NCBI GenBank assembly: GCA_029218445.1
Contig: JAQXRI010000008.1
Location: forward strand, 1-53,295
From: Prevotellaceae bacterium
Lineage (GTDB): Bacteria > Bacteroidota > Bacteroidia > Bacteroidales > Bacteroidaceae
Reading direction: 5' to 3'
Length of the DNA: 53,295 nt
Below the pieces are notes generated by a model. The model worked only from the letters and a program-made list of their open reading frames with translations, ran no database searches and was not told the origin of the DNA. Made by a program: the position numbers and the translations under genes. Positions 17,047 to 26,168 of this stretch are shown one piece after another (position 1 is the first letter of the stretch; every line of letters begins with the position of its first letter).

Positions 17047-17694
17047 TTAATGAAAATCCAGAAGTTCTTGAGGCGACTCTACAAACACAGTTGCACCATG
17101 TTCAATAAGGAAATCTTTGTCACGGAATCCCCAGAGCACACTAATGCACGGTATGCCCGAATTGCGTGCAGTGGCAATGTCAACGTCACTGTCGCCAATA
17201 TACACGGCATTGCCCTTTCCAACCCCAAGCTGCCTGAAAGCCTCTTCTACAGTATCTGGCGCCGGCTTCTTCCTAATACCTTCGCGTTCACCAATGGCCA
17301 CTTCAACAAGACCACCAAAGAAATGGCGACAAAGTTCCTGAGTTGCCGCATAGAATTTGTTGCTCACGACAGCTATGCGCTTGTTGCTCCGTTTCAGTCG
17401 CTCCAACATGTCCATTATGCCCGGATAAGGTTTTGTAGTGTCGAGCGAGTGGTCAATGTAGTGCAGGCGAAACGTCTTTAATACAGCCTCCACTTCGGCC
17501 GTGTCCGTACCTTTCGGTACTGCTCTTTCAATCAGTTTTCTTACCCCATTGCCAACAAAACTCCTAACCTCATCCAGAGTGCGCTGGGGCATGGAATGGG
17601 TGTGAAGGGCATAGTTGGTGCTCGTAGCCAAATCGTTGAGGGTGGCGAGAAGAGTACCGTCGAGGTCAAAAATATAAGTATCGTATTCCTTCAT
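17047..17694 (-). CDS. HAD hydrolase, phosphoglycolate phosphatase-like
   Basis: A 215-aa haloacid dehalogenase-fold phosphatase. Motif I is FDLDGTL (nucleophile Asp10), motif II VVSNK, motif III Lys in the RKKPAPD region and motif IV YIGDSDVDIATA. The helical cap between residues about 18 and 85 is of the Gph/PGMB type. The substrate may be phosphoglycolate or a sugar phosphate; cotranscription with malQ (4-nt overlap) suggests hexose phosphates such as those from maltodextrin breakdown, but this is inference. Confidence 0.88.
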   Translation of the reverse strand: MKEYDTYIFDLDGTLLATLNDLATSTNYALHTHSMPQRTLDEVRSFVGNGVRKLIERAVPKGTDTAEVEAVLKTFRLHYIDHSLDTTKPYPGIMDMLERLKRSNKRIAVVSNKFYAATQELCRHFFGGLVEVAIGEREGIRKKPAPDTVEEAFRQLGVGKGNAVYIGDSDVDIATARNSGIPCISVLWGFRDKDFLIEHGATVFVESPQELLDFH

Positions 17695-20384
17695 CTTTTA
17701 CTCCTTTTTATCATTGTCATGATTTTGGCATTAAAATGAGTGTCAGCCATGAGTTTTTCTATTGTCACGTTCATGCGGTATTTCCACTGGTTGAAGCTGT
17801 CGCCAGGTGTATTGATGCGTTCAGAGCGCGGATTATTAGAACGCAGTTCACCATCCATGGAAAGCCAGTCTTGTATTGTCAGCACGCACATCATAGAGGG
17901 CGAATACAGGTGTCTTGCGATAATTTCTTCGGCCAAAACTGTGGTCAACTGTTCAGGCGCCCTACCCTCCTTTTGCAGCATGTCTGCATAATAATGCTGT
18001 GTGCGCTGCTGATTTTCCTGCCACCACAGTCGCAATGGTGACATGTCATGGGTTGATATGGTGGTAAGGCTAAGATACGGATTGGCTTCAAGATGTGCAA
18101 AGTCCGACTCGCCCTGCTTTGGCATTCGCTGCACTTCAAGCGAAGGGATGCGAAGCTGTTCAAGTACATTGCCTACACAATTAAGGGACTGCCCCAAGTC
18201 CTCTGCACATGTCAACATGTCACATCCATTGAATATCATGGACAAATGCAAATTACCCTTATATTCCCAAAGCGAGTTATGGCGCTCATAATAATAATTG
18301 TTGTATAGACGCATAAAAGCGTCTCTTTCTTCGCCGCTAAGCATCTGATATGCCGACGACTTGTATGCGTTTACACGCGGATGGTACATCGACGCATCGT
18401 TTTTGTCGTGTACAAACAACACATTTGAAGCCAAACGGCATAGTCCGTCTCTAATCCAAATACTACTTTCGTCGTTCCTCCCGGCAAACTGCTCGTGTAT
18501 TTTTTTCTGCGTGTCAACTTCGGGCTTCAAGTCATACATGTCGTATGCCTTCTTATTCAAATATTGTTCACGTACATAATTTGCATGTATGCCAAATGTA
18601 CGTTCTATTATTTTGTCGGTTATGATTGGACGGGTATAAATATCCTTGTGGAAAGTAAAACCATAATACGCCATTTCATCCTCATTCAAAGGTATGGAAG
18701 GCGAGAAATGCCCACATAGGCCATCAATACTTTCATTGGGTATTTCCCAAATACGGAAATAGCCCAAGACATGATCAATGCGTATTGCGCTGAAATACCG
18801 CTGGCAATTCCTCAATCGCTCATGCCACCAACGATACTTGTCATCCTCTATGGCATCCCAATTAAAAGTAGGGAAGCCCCAATTCTGTCCATGTCTGTTA
18901 AGATAATCCGGCATTGTCCCGGCTTGACTGTCAAGGTTGAAGAGAGATGGATTCGCCCATGCCTCGGCACTGTCCTTGCTAACGCCTATAGGCATGTCGC
19001 CCATTAATACGACACCCTTTCTTCGGGCATAATCAGCAGCTGCCTGCAATTGTTTGTGAAGCAGATATTGGACATAATGGATATATTCGGCTTCTTCCGT
19101 TTCATTTATGGCCTTCGCCTTTTTGCGGTCATAAACGGCATTTTCGCCCCAGTCGGTAAATCTTGCCGTATGGTTGGCGTCACGCAAGATGCAAAAAGCC
19201 GTATATGGGATAAGCCAATCTGAGTTATCTACTACAAATTTACAGAAATCTGCATCATTGGCCAATGATTCTTTACGACAGTCGAATATGCGATGCATGT
19301 ATTCACTTTTCACACGTTCAACGCCTTCATAATCACTATAGTCCAAAGAATTCAGCTCGGTCCGTCGCCTGTTGTACTCTGTCATTAGCCTATCGTCATC
19401 CAAAGGCCCCACCTGTTCCAAATCAATATATTGGGGATGCAAAGCATTGACGCTAATGATATTATAAGGAAACGAATCTTGCCAGTTGTGCTGCATGGTG
19501 GTATCATTCACAGGAAGAATCTGTAATATTTTCATTCCGGTTTCAGACACCCAATCGACCATTCTTCCCAAATCACCGAAGTCACCAACTCCACATGAAT
19601 GGTTGCTGCGCAACGAGAATACAGGAACAGCAACACCTGCTGCCTTCCATGTCTCTTCAGCTATGCGCAATGTCCTGTCGTCCAACACGACGACTTCCCC
19701 ATCGCGCATTTCTTTAACGTCAACAATTCGGTTCTCGCCACCTTCCCACTGCAATAGCTCATGCGAGTTGTCGTCAACGACAATATATTTGTACTCGATA
19801 TTTGAATAAAGATTGTCAACATTCATTGTCAATGTCCACACGGTATGTCCTACATACATCATCTTCATATATCTTGAGACACTCCACCCGCCAAGTGCAG
19901 GATGATTGCCACAAATTGCTATCGACTGTCCCTTGTTGATTTGTGGAGCAGATATTCTGAACATTATGGTTTTCCGATAAAGAGGAAGCCGCTGAGGACT
20001 TTGCGAACCACCTGTCTCAAGCCTGCCACTCGTAGTGATGCACGCCAAGGAATACAGATGCGACATCAGCGGTACATCTTTCCATGAATCATTCATCACA
20101 TAATCATGGGCATTTTCACAAGGAAGGGAACGCTTCACCATATTCCATTCACGACGTATAATGCCATTGTCGGAGTTTCTCAGTTGATATTCGTATTCAA
20201 ATGAAGTGAACACCCTCTGCCTCGACTCCATTACAGCAACTTCCACCGCCCACCATTCACCGTCATCGGTATTCATTTGTTGTGAGTATGTTTTCCTTAC
20301 ACCATCAATGGTGCAAGTTGTCACTTCTACCCAAAGGCTTTCGCCCCATTTTGTAGTGTATTGTATTTTAAATCTCAGTTTCAT
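17691..20384 (-). CDS. malQ: 4-alpha-glucanotransferase with N-terminal starch-binding modules
   Basis: An 897-aa GH77 amylomaltase of the DPE2-like form. Two beta-sandwich modules of the CBM20 type occupy about residues 1-105 and 135-240 (ICGNHPALGGW is the CBM20 signature in the second). The GH77 domain starts near residue 255 with VFSLRS..SCGVGDFGDL. The catalytic Asp is in RIDHVLGYFRIWEIP (about 535) and the acid/base Glu in AEDLGQ (about 725). It disproportionates maltodextrins and releases glucose in the cytoplasm. It overlaps the HAD gene by 4 nt. Confidence 0.95.
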   Translation of the reverse strand: MKLRFKIQYTTKWGESLWVEVTTCTIDGVRKTYSQQMNTDDGEWWAVEVAVMESRQRVFTSFEYEYQLRNSDNGIIRREWNMVKRSLPCENAHDYVMNDSWKDVPLMSHLYSLACITTSGRLETGGSQSPQRLPLYRKTIMFRISAPQINKGQSIAICGNHPALGGWSVSRYMKMMYVGHTVWTLTMNVDNLYSNIEYKYIVVDDNSHELLQWEGGENRIVDVKEMRDGEVVVLDDRTLRIAEETWKAAGVAVPVFSLRSNHSCGVGDFGDLGRMVDWVSETGMKILQILPVNDTTMQHNWQDSFPYNIISVNALHPQYIDLEQVGPLDDDRLMTEYNRRRTELNSLDYSDYEGVERVKSEYMHRIFDCRKESLANDADFCKFVVDNSDWLIPYTAFCILRDANHTARFTDWGENAVYDRKKAKAINETEEAEYIHYVQYLLHKQLQAAADYARRKGVVLMGDMPIGVSKDSAEAWANPSLFNLDSQAGTMPDYLNRHGQNWGFPTFNWDAIEDDKYRWWHERLRNCQRYFSAIRIDHVLGYFRIWEIPNESIDGLCGHFSPSIPLNEDEMAYYGFTFHKDIYTRPIITDKIIERTFGIHANYVREQYLNKKAYDMYDLKPEVDTQKKIHEQFAGRNDESSIWIRDGLCRLASNVLFVHDKNDASMYHPRVNAYKSSAYQMLSGEERDAFMRLYNNYYYERHNSLWEYKGNLHLSMIFNGCDMLTCAEDLGQSLNCVGNVLEQLRIPSLEVQRMPKQGESDFAHLEANPYLSLTTISTHDMSPLRLWWQENQQRTQHYYADMLQKEGRAPEQLTTVLAEEIIARHLYSPSMMCVLTIQDWLSMDGELRSNNPRSERINTPGDSFNQWKYRMNVTIEKLMADTHFNAKIMTMIKRSKR

Positions 20385-20400
20385 TTCTCAATTTTTGTTC

Positions 20401-20431
20401 CAAAGGTAATATAAATTGCGGAAAAGACAAA
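20401..20431 (-). promoter_or_regulatory. Promoter of malQ
   Basis: On the minus strand TTTG (complement of 20428-20431), a 19-nt spacer and TACCTTTG (complement of 20401-20408). The start of malQ is about 17 nt downstream, so the leader is very short. Confidence 0.7.
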
Positions 20432-20447
20432 ATAATTTTTGTTTTTT

Positions 20448-20479
20448 TTTGTTGTTTCGGCAAGAAATACTATCTTTGC
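20448..20479 (+). promoter_or_regulatory. Housekeeping promoter upstream of the ClpC gene
   Basis: TTTG at 20448-20451, a 19-nt spacer and TATCTTTGC at 20471-20479 match the consensus. The coding start is at 20625, so this promoter leaves a leader of about 140 nt that contains the sigma-54 element. Confidence 0.75.
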
Positions 20480-20549
20480 AGAAAAAAGATGTGATTAATT
20501 TGTGAAAAAGCAATAAATATGATGCGCCAATATGACATATCATTACAAT

Positions 20550-20565
20550 TGGCACGCCATTTGCT
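20550..20565 (+). promoter_or_regulatory. Sigma-54 (RpoN) type -24/-12 promoter upstream of ClpC
   Basis: TTGGCACG-CCAT-TTGCT: the -24 box TGGCACG is at 20550-20556 and the -12 box TTGCT at 20561-20565. There are exactly 10 nt between the invariant GG (20551-20552) and GC (20563-20564), and every consensus position is met. Just upstream, 20532-20543 (ATGACATATCAT) is a near-palindrome. Transcription would start near 20577, about 48 nt before the ATG. If used, ClpC would respond to an RpoN activator; no activator or rpoN gene is in the window. Confidence 0.6.
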
Positions 20566-20624
20566 AACAGAATTACAGAGATAACATCACCATTTTATAA
20601 ACGTTTGTAGAAAGCATTTTTTAT

Positions 20625-23165
20625 ATGACTACACAATTCACTCAACAAGTATCAGAAATACTTGCTTACGGCAAAGAAGAGGCTCTGCGCCTTAGCACGC
20701 CATTCATTGGACCTGAACATCTGCTGCTCGGAATATTGCGGCAAAACGGGAAAGAAGTGGCTGATGTGTTCAGGAAATTGCACATAGATACAATAAAAAT
20801 CAAAAGAGATATTGAAGACGAACTCGTTAATGAAGTACGTCCACATATAGACGAAAGCGAGAAGGTGGACCTCTCGCTTTCTGCAAACAACATTCTTAAA
20901 TTGGCTGTATTGGAAGCAAGGCTGCAAAACAATATCGTAGCCGATGTCAAGCATGTTCTGCTTGGCATCCTGCACGACAAAGGCCAGAACAAGGCCAGAA
21001 CAATACTGGAACAGAACAATGTTGACTACAATGGCGTGATAGAAATACTTCAAAACAAGGACAAGAAAATACAAGACTCCAGCATTTCTGACGATGACTT
21101 CGATGATGACGACATGGAGTTTGCTACTCATGGCAAAAGCAGGAACTCTCGTCAGCAGGCCAACAATACATCAACAAAGAAGACAAGCAAGACCCCATTG
21201 CTTGACAACTTCGGCACAGACCTGACTGATGCCGCCGCTAAAGGTATGCTCGACCCGATAGTAGGCAGGGAGGACGAAATAAAACGTGTAATTGAGATTT
21301 TGGCAAGGCGAAAAAAGAACAACCCAGTACTAATAGGCGAACCTGGAGTTGGCAAGAGCGCCATAGTGGAAGGCTTGGCACAGCTTATATCTTCACACCA
21401 GACATCGCCACTCCTTTACGACAAACGCCTCATAAACTTAGACTTGACCGGCTTGGTGGCCGGTACGAAATACAGGGGCCAATTTGAGGAACGCATCAAG
21501 GCATTAATAAAAGAAATAGAGAACAATCCCGACATCATCATATTCATTGATGAAATACATACGCTTGTTGGAGCCGGTTCTTCGCCAGGCAGCATGGATG
21601 CTGCCAACATTCTCAAGCCATCGCTGTCAAAGGGATTAATACAATGTATTGGTGCAACGACACTCGACGAATACCGTAACAGCATTGAAAAAGACGGAGC
21701 TCTTGAACGCCGTTTCCAAAAGGTTATCGTCGAACCCACAAACAAAGACCAGACATTCAAGATTCTCGAGAACATACGCTCCAGATACGAACATCATCAT
21801 GGCGTCAACTATTCTGACGAAGCCCTCAAGGCTTGCGTGGAACTGACGGAGCGTTATGTTACCGACCGAAACTTCCCTGACAAAGCCATTGACGCATTGG
21901 ATGAAACAGGAGCGCACATACACGTGACGAAATATTCCGTCTCGCCAGAAGTTGTTGCTGCACAGAAACGCATAGATGAACTAAAGACAAAGAAGCAAAA
22001 GGCCGTTAAAGAACAAAACTACGAGCTGGCTGCTTCTTACCGCGACCGTCAGGTGGCCGAAGAAAGTTACCTTGCAGACCTTCAAGAACAGATAAAGAAC
22101 AGCAAAAACATTGAGCGCCAACAAGTTGAAGATGCTGATGTTGCTGAGGTTGTCGCCCGCATAACAGGCATTCCTGTACAAAGAATGTGTGAATCGGAAA
22201 ACTCACGACTGAGGAATATGGCAGGACACCTGAAAAGTGAAGTTGTGGCTCAGGATGCGGCTATTGAAAAAATGGTAAAGGCCATACAGCGCAACAGAGT
22301 TGGCCTGCGCGACCCAAACCATCCAATAGGTGTGTTTATGTTCCTTGGTCCTACAGGCGTAGGCAAGACTTATCTTGCAAAACGTCTGGCTGAATACATG
22401 TTTGGCTCGAAAGATGCATTGATAAGAATAGACATGAGCGAATATGGTGAAAGTTTCAATGTGTCGAGATTAGTCGGTGCGCCTCCAGGATATGTAGGAT
22501 ATGAAGAAGGCGGACAGTTGACGGAGAAGGTACGCCGTCGTCCTTATTCCATAGTGTTGCTTGACGAAATAGAAAAGGCGCACTCCAATGTGTTCAATAT
22601 GCTTCTTCAAGTTCTTGACGAGGGCAGATTGACAGACGGCTCAGGCAGGCTTATCGACTTCCGCAACACCGTGATTATCATGACCAGCAATGCAGGAACA
22701 CGCCAACTGAAAGATTTTCAACACGGCATTGGATTCAATGCGGCAGGAATGGTCAATGGCATGGCAACCAACGATAAAGACAAGGAATATGCGCGAAGCA
22801 TTATACAAAAGGCATTGAGCAAACAATTCTCTCCGGAATTTCTCAACCGACTCGATGAAATCATCACTTTCGACCAGCTTGACCTTACGGCCATACGCAA
22901 AATAGTGGACATTGAAATAGCCCCACTTCTTAAGCGCATTGAAAGCATGGGCTACGGCATACAAATAACAGAAGCGGCCAAAGACTTTATTGCCAAGAAA
23001 GGATACGACATTCAGTTTGGAGCCCGACCATTAAAACGCGCTCTGCAAAACTACATAGAAGACGGATTATGTGAAATGATCATTTCCGACGAGCTGAAGT
23101 CAGGAGATAGAATCACAATTGACAAAGATGACAAAGCCGAGAAGCTCCTTTTCTCTAAAAATTAG
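20625..23165 (+). CDS. clpC: ClpC-type AAA+ unfoldase
   Basis: An 846-aa Hsp100 ATPase. A double Clp-N repeat (about 1-145) is followed by an acidic linker, AAA-1 with Walker A GEPGVGKS at 238-245, and a short middle domain with a UVR-like hairpin (KQKAVKEQNYELAASYRD, about 457-475). AAA-2 has Walker A GPTGVGKT at 575-582, and a Clp-D2 domain ends the protein. The short M-domain marks ClpC rather than the disaggregase ClpB. The IGF tripeptide in HGIGFNAAG is the loop that docks on ClpP, so it should feed substrates to ClpP. Two promoters of different sigma classes precede it. Confidence 0.92.
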   Translation: MTTQFTQQVSEILAYGKEEALRLSTPFIGPEHLLLGILRQNGKEVADVFRKLHIDTIKIKRDIEDELVNEVRPHIDESEKVDLSLSANNILKLAVLEARLQNNIVADVKHVLLGILHDKGQNKARTILEQNNVDYNGVIEILQNKDKKIQDSSISDDDFDDDDMEFATHGKSRNSRQQANNTSTKKTSKTPLLDNFGTDLTDAAAKGMLDPIVGREDEIKRVIEILARRKKNNPVLIGEPGVGKSAIVEGLAQLISSHQTSPLLYDKRLINLDLTGLVAGTKYRGQFEERIKALIKEIENNPDIIIFIDEIHTLVGAGSSPGSMDAANILKPSLSKGLIQCIGATTLDEYRNSIEKDGALERRFQKVIVEPTNKDQTFKILENIRSRYEHHHGVNYSDEALKACVELTERYVTDRNFPDKAIDALDETGAHIHVTKYSVSPEVVAAQKRIDELKTKKQKAVKEQNYELAASYRDRQVAEESYLADLQEQIKNSKNIERQQVEDADVAEVVARITGIPVQRMCESENSRLRNMAGHLKSEVVAQDAAIEKMVKAIQRNRVGLRDPNHPIGVFMFLGPTGVGKTYLAKRLAEYMFGSKDALIRIDMSEYGESFNVSRLVGAPPGYVGYEEGGQLTEKVRRRPYSIVLLDEIEKAHSNVFNMLLQVLDEGRLTDGSGRLIDFRNTVIIMTSNAGTRQLKDFQHGIGFNAAGMVNGMATNDKDKEYARSIIQKALSKQFSPEFLNRLDEIITFDQLDLTAIRKIVDIEIAPLLKRIESMGYGIQITEAAKDFIAKKGYDIQFGARPLKRALQNYIEDGLCEMIISDELKSGDRITIDKDDKAEKLLFSKN

Positions 23166-23186
23166 GGAAAGGAGCCTTTCGGCTTT
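23133..23186 (+). terminator. Long hairpin overlapping the end of clpC
   Basis: A stem of about 23 bp with a few mismatches pairs 23133-23156 with 23164-23186; the stop codon TAG is in or next to the loop. It ends in only three T, so it may be an attenuator or mRNA-stabilising structure rather than a strong terminator. The next gene begins 25 nt later. Confidence 0.55.
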
Positions 23187-23210
23187 AGAAATCAACAACC
23201 AAAATACATA

Positions 23211-24950
23211 ATGAAAAAAATAGCGACAACAGCATTAGTTCTGCTAAGCCTAACCACTACCATTATGGCAGAAACAAAAAACGTAAGAATAAAAGTATTG
23301 GCAACAAGCGACATACACGGTTGCTTCTTTCCATACAACTTCATCGAAAGGAAGGAGATGAAGGGCTCTTTGGCAAGGGCAAGCCACTATGTCAAGGAAC
23401 AGCGTAAAGAGTTTGGGCAAAACCTTATATTGCTTGACAATGGTGACATCCTTCAAGGACAGCCTACATGCTATTATTGCAACTATGTCAACCCCAAAAT
23501 GCCCAATGCTGCTGCAACGGCCATCAACTATATGAAATACGATGCACAGGCTATGGGTAATCATGACATTGAAACCGGACATGCTGTATATGACAAATGG
23601 ATTAGTGAAGTGAAATGCCCTATGCTTGGAGCTAATGTCGTTGACAAAGTTACGGGCAAACCTTATTTAAAGCCATACATAGTTTTAGAACGTGAAAATG
23701 TGAAGATAGCCGTTTTGGGACTTTTGACACCTGCAATACCCAATTGGCTACACGAGTCGCTCTGGAGCGGACTTCATTTTGAAGAGATGGTGGAATGCTC
23801 AAAACGCTGGGTGAAACACATCAAGGATGTTGATAATCCAGACGTAATAGTGGGACTGTTTCATAGTGGTTGGAATGGAGGAATAAGCACATTGCACTAC
23901 AACGAAGACGCAACGGAATCAGTAGCAAAAAATGTAGATGGTTTTGACATCATCTTTTTGGGGCATGACCACAACAAGCGAAAAGCCATAATAAAAAGTA
24001 CTACAGGTAAAGACGTGCTGTGCCTGGACCCATCATGCAATGCCATGTACATTGCCGATGCCACTATTGACATTACCTTTGAAGACGGCAAGGTTAAGGA
24101 CAAGCAAATAGAAGGGTTGATAGCCGACATCTCTGACACACCTATCGACCAAGACTTTGTTCACAGTATGAAAGCCGTTGAAGACAGTGTTCGCCAATAT
24201 ACAGGCAGAAAGATAGGAACATTCACTAAAACCATAAGTACAAGTGACTGTTTTTTCGGAAGCTCCCCCTTCAACGATTTTATTCACGAAATACAGCTCA
24301 ACGTCACAGGAGCCGAAATATCATTCAATGCTCCATTGACATTTGAATCAAAGATAAATGAAGGTGACGTTTTCATGAGCGACATGTTCAAGTTATACAG
24401 ATATGAGAATCAGATGTACGTCATGAAAATGCGAGGAAAGGAAGTAAGGAAACATCTTGAAATGAGCTATGACCAATGGGTTAACACCATGACGTCGCCC
24501 GACGACCACATTATGCTTCTGAGCGAGAAGACGCAATATGACAGACAAAAATGCGGATTCAAGAATCTCACTTTCAATTTCGACAGTGCGGCAGGTATTG
24601 ATTACGTGGTTGACGTAACAAAGCCAAACGGACAAAAAGTAAAAATTCTGCAGATGAGCAACGGAGAACCCTTTGTCGAAGACAAATGGTACCGCGTTGT
24701 CATGAACAGCTATAGGGGTAACGGAGGTGGTGAACTCTTAACCAAGGGAGCCGGCATAAGTGCCAAAGAACTCGAAAGCCGCATTATGTGGAAGAGCGAT
24801 AAAGACCAACGCTATTATATAATAAAGGAAATAGAGAAAAAAGGCACTGTTACCCCCATAACATACAACAACTGGAAATTCATACCTGAAGAATGGACCA
24901 AAGATGCCATTGAAAGGGATAAAGAAGCATTATTCGGCAACAAAAAATGA
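23211..24950 (+). CDS. Exported 5'-nucleotidase/2',3'-cyclic phosphodiesterase family metallophosphatase
   Basis: A 579-aa protein with a signal peptide (cleavage near residue 20, TIMA-E). The N-terminal calcineurin-like domain has all metal motifs: Asp34 and His36 in SDIHG, LLDNGDILQGQ, GNHD and GHDHNK. The C-terminal 5'-nucleotidase domain (about 340-560) carries the substrate-binding region with NSYRGNGGGELL. It should dephosphorylate nucleotides in the periplasm. Its stop overlaps the start of nudC by 4 nt, so the two are coupled; both act on nucleotides. Confidence 0.93.
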   Translation: MKKIATTALVLLSLTTTIMAETKNVRIKVLATSDIHGCFFPYNFIERKEMKGSLARASHYVKEQRKEFGQNLILLDNGDILQGQPTCYYCNYVNPKMPNAAATAINYMKYDAQAMGNHDIETGHAVYDKWISEVKCPMLGANVVDKVTGKPYLKPYIVLERENVKIAVLGLLTPAIPNWLHESLWSGLHFEEMVECSKRWVKHIKDVDNPDVIVGLFHSGWNGGISTLHYNEDATESVAKNVDGFDIIFLGHDHNKRKAIIKSTTGKDVLCLDPSCNAMYIADATIDITFEDGKVKDKQIEGLIADISDTPIDQDFVHSMKAVEDSVRQYTGRKIGTFTKTISTSDCFFGSSPFNDFIHEIQLNVTGAEISFNAPLTFESKINEGDVFMSDMFKLYRYENQMYVMKMRGKEVRKHLEMSYDQWVNTMTSPDDHIMLLSEKTQYDRQKCGFKNLTFNFDSAAGIDYVVDVTKPNGQKVKILQMSNGEPFVEDKWYRVVMNSYRGNGGGELLTKGAGISAKELESRIMWKSDKDQRYYIIKEIEKKGTVTPITYNNWKFIPEEWTKDAIERDKEALFGNKK

Positions 24951-25720
24951 AAAAGTACTATTTCGTATTCTGCAAAGGCGACATACTACTTCAACGCCAA
25001 ACAAACGGTAGTTTCACAATACCATTGCAAGAAGAGCCTCCAACGGAAGTAAAACCTTGGACTAACATAATGAACATTGCATATCATAATGGATATGCAG
25101 TGAAGACGTATCGTATAGATTCGCCAATAACCAACGATGAGCGATACGAGATGTGCGGACTACGCCCAAGCTACTACAAACTGCCATTTGAACTGTATGA
25201 GTTAGGCGGCAAATGTCATGAACTGCTTTATTGGGACCAAAACACAAAGTTCTGCGGCGTTTGTGGAGCACCCATGAAAATGCACACAGACATAAGCAAG
25301 AGATGTACACAATGCGGCAAGGAGGTGTGGCCTCAATTGGCTATAGCCATAATAGTACTCATACATCGTGGCGACGAAGTTCTGCTTGTACATGCCAAGA
25401 ATTTCAAATCGAACTTCTATGGTTTGGTTGCAGGATTCGTCGAGACGGGAGAAACGCTCGAAGATGCCGTACATCGTGAAGTTATGGAAGAAACAAGTCT
25501 AACGATAGACAACATAAGATACTTTGGCAGTCAACCATGGCCCTATCCATGCGGACTAATGGTTGGATTTGAGGCCGACTACGTTTCAGGAGAGATAAAT
25601 CTTCAACGAGAAGAACTTGCCGCAGGCGGTTGGTTCACAAAAGACAATCTTCCAACAATACCTGAAAAATTGTCCATAGCACGCAAAATAATAGATTCTT
25701 GGTTGGAAAAACAGCATTAA
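24947..25720 (+). CDS. nudC: NADH pyrophosphatase (Nudix hydrolase)
   Basis: A 257-aa enzyme that splits NAD(H) and removes NAD caps from RNA in related species. The zinc ribbon is complete: Cys103, Cys106, Cys120 and Cys123. The Nudix box runs from Gly163 (GFVETGETLEDAVHREVMEET) and the family signature SQPWPYP is at 195-201. It starts with an ATGA overlap on the nucleotidase gene. Length matches E. coli NudC. Confidence 0.95.
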   Translation: MKKYYFVFCKGDILLQRQTNGSFTIPLQEEPPTEVKPWTNIMNIAYHNGYAVKTYRIDSPITNDERYEMCGLRPSYYKLPFELYELGGKCHELLYWDQNTKFCGVCGAPMKMHTDISKRCTQCGKEVWPQLAIAIIVLIHRGDEVLLVHAKNFKSNFYGLVAGFVETGETLEDAVHREVMEETSLTIDNIRYFGSQPWPYPCGLMVGFEADYVSGEINLQREELAAGGWFTKDNLPTIPEKLSIARKIIDSWLEKQH

Positions 25721-25762
25721 AAGCGACTTATTTAAAAAAAAACAAAAAAAACGAGCGAAATA

Positions 25763-25795
25763 TTTGGTAGTTTCAAAAAATATGCCTACCTTTGC
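25763..25795 (+). promoter_or_regulatory. Promoter of the tRNA pair
   Basis: TTTG at 25763-25766, a 20-nt spacer and TACCTTTGC at 25787-25795. The tRNA-Val begins 18 nt after the -7 box. Confidence 0.75.
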
Positions 25796-25812
25796 ACCCG
25801 CATTCGGAAAAC

Positions 25813-25887
25813 GGGCGCTTAGCTCAGCTGGTTTAGAGCATCTGCCTTACAAGCAGAGGGTCGGGGGTTCGAATCCCTCAGCGCCCA
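25813..25887 (+). tRNA. tRNA-Val (anticodon TAC)
   Basis: A cloverleaf of 75 nt: acceptor GGGCGCT (25813-25819) pairs with AGCGCCC (25880-25886). The D-loop reads AGCTCAGCTGGTTTAGAGC, the anticodon loop CTTACAA and the T-arm GGGGGTTCGAATCCCTC. CCA is not encoded. Confidence 0.96.
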
Positions 25888-25895
25888 CAACAGGA

Positions 25896-25978
25896 GGGTG
25901 TTTTCCAGAGTGGCCAAATGGGGCAGACTGTAAATCTGCTGTCTTTCGACTTCGGTGGTTCGAATCCATCAGCACCCA
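25896..25978 (+). tRNA. tRNA-Tyr (anticodon GTA)
   Basis: An 83-nt class II tRNA with a long variable arm (TGTCTTTCGACTTC). The acceptor GGGTGTT pairs with AGCACCC including one G-T pair. The anticodon stem-loop is GCAGACTGTAAATCTGC and the T-arm GGTGGTTCGAATCCATC. It lies 8 nt after tRNA-Val; CCA is not encoded. Confidence 0.95.
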
Positions 25979-25981
25979 CGC

Positions 25982-26016
25982 AAAAAGCACAAGGCTAAAC
26001 AGTCTTGTGCTTTTTT
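25982..26016 (+). terminator. Terminator of the tRNA operon
   Basis: The stem AAAAGCACAAG (25983-25993) pairs with CTTGTGCTTTT (26004-26014) and is followed by T residues. Confidence 0.85.
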
Positions 26017-26089
26017 GCTCAAACAATCTACTTTATGTTTTTTTAAGAATAAATATATTAAAAAGCAAACAATTATTGATTATTTTTTG

Positions 26090-26098
26090 TAACTTTGC
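26090..26098 (+). promoter_or_regulatory. -7 box of the second sigma-factor gene
   Basis: TAACTTTGC at 26090-26098 fits the -7 element; no clear TTTG lies 19-20 nt upstream, so the promoter is either weak or depends on another factor. The start codon is 70 nt downstream. Confidence 0.5.
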
Positions 26099-26168
26099 AA
26101 GCGATTTACGCGCACAAGGCGAAGTTTATTGAATATCAGACAGTTAGAATAAAATAGATATATTAAGC

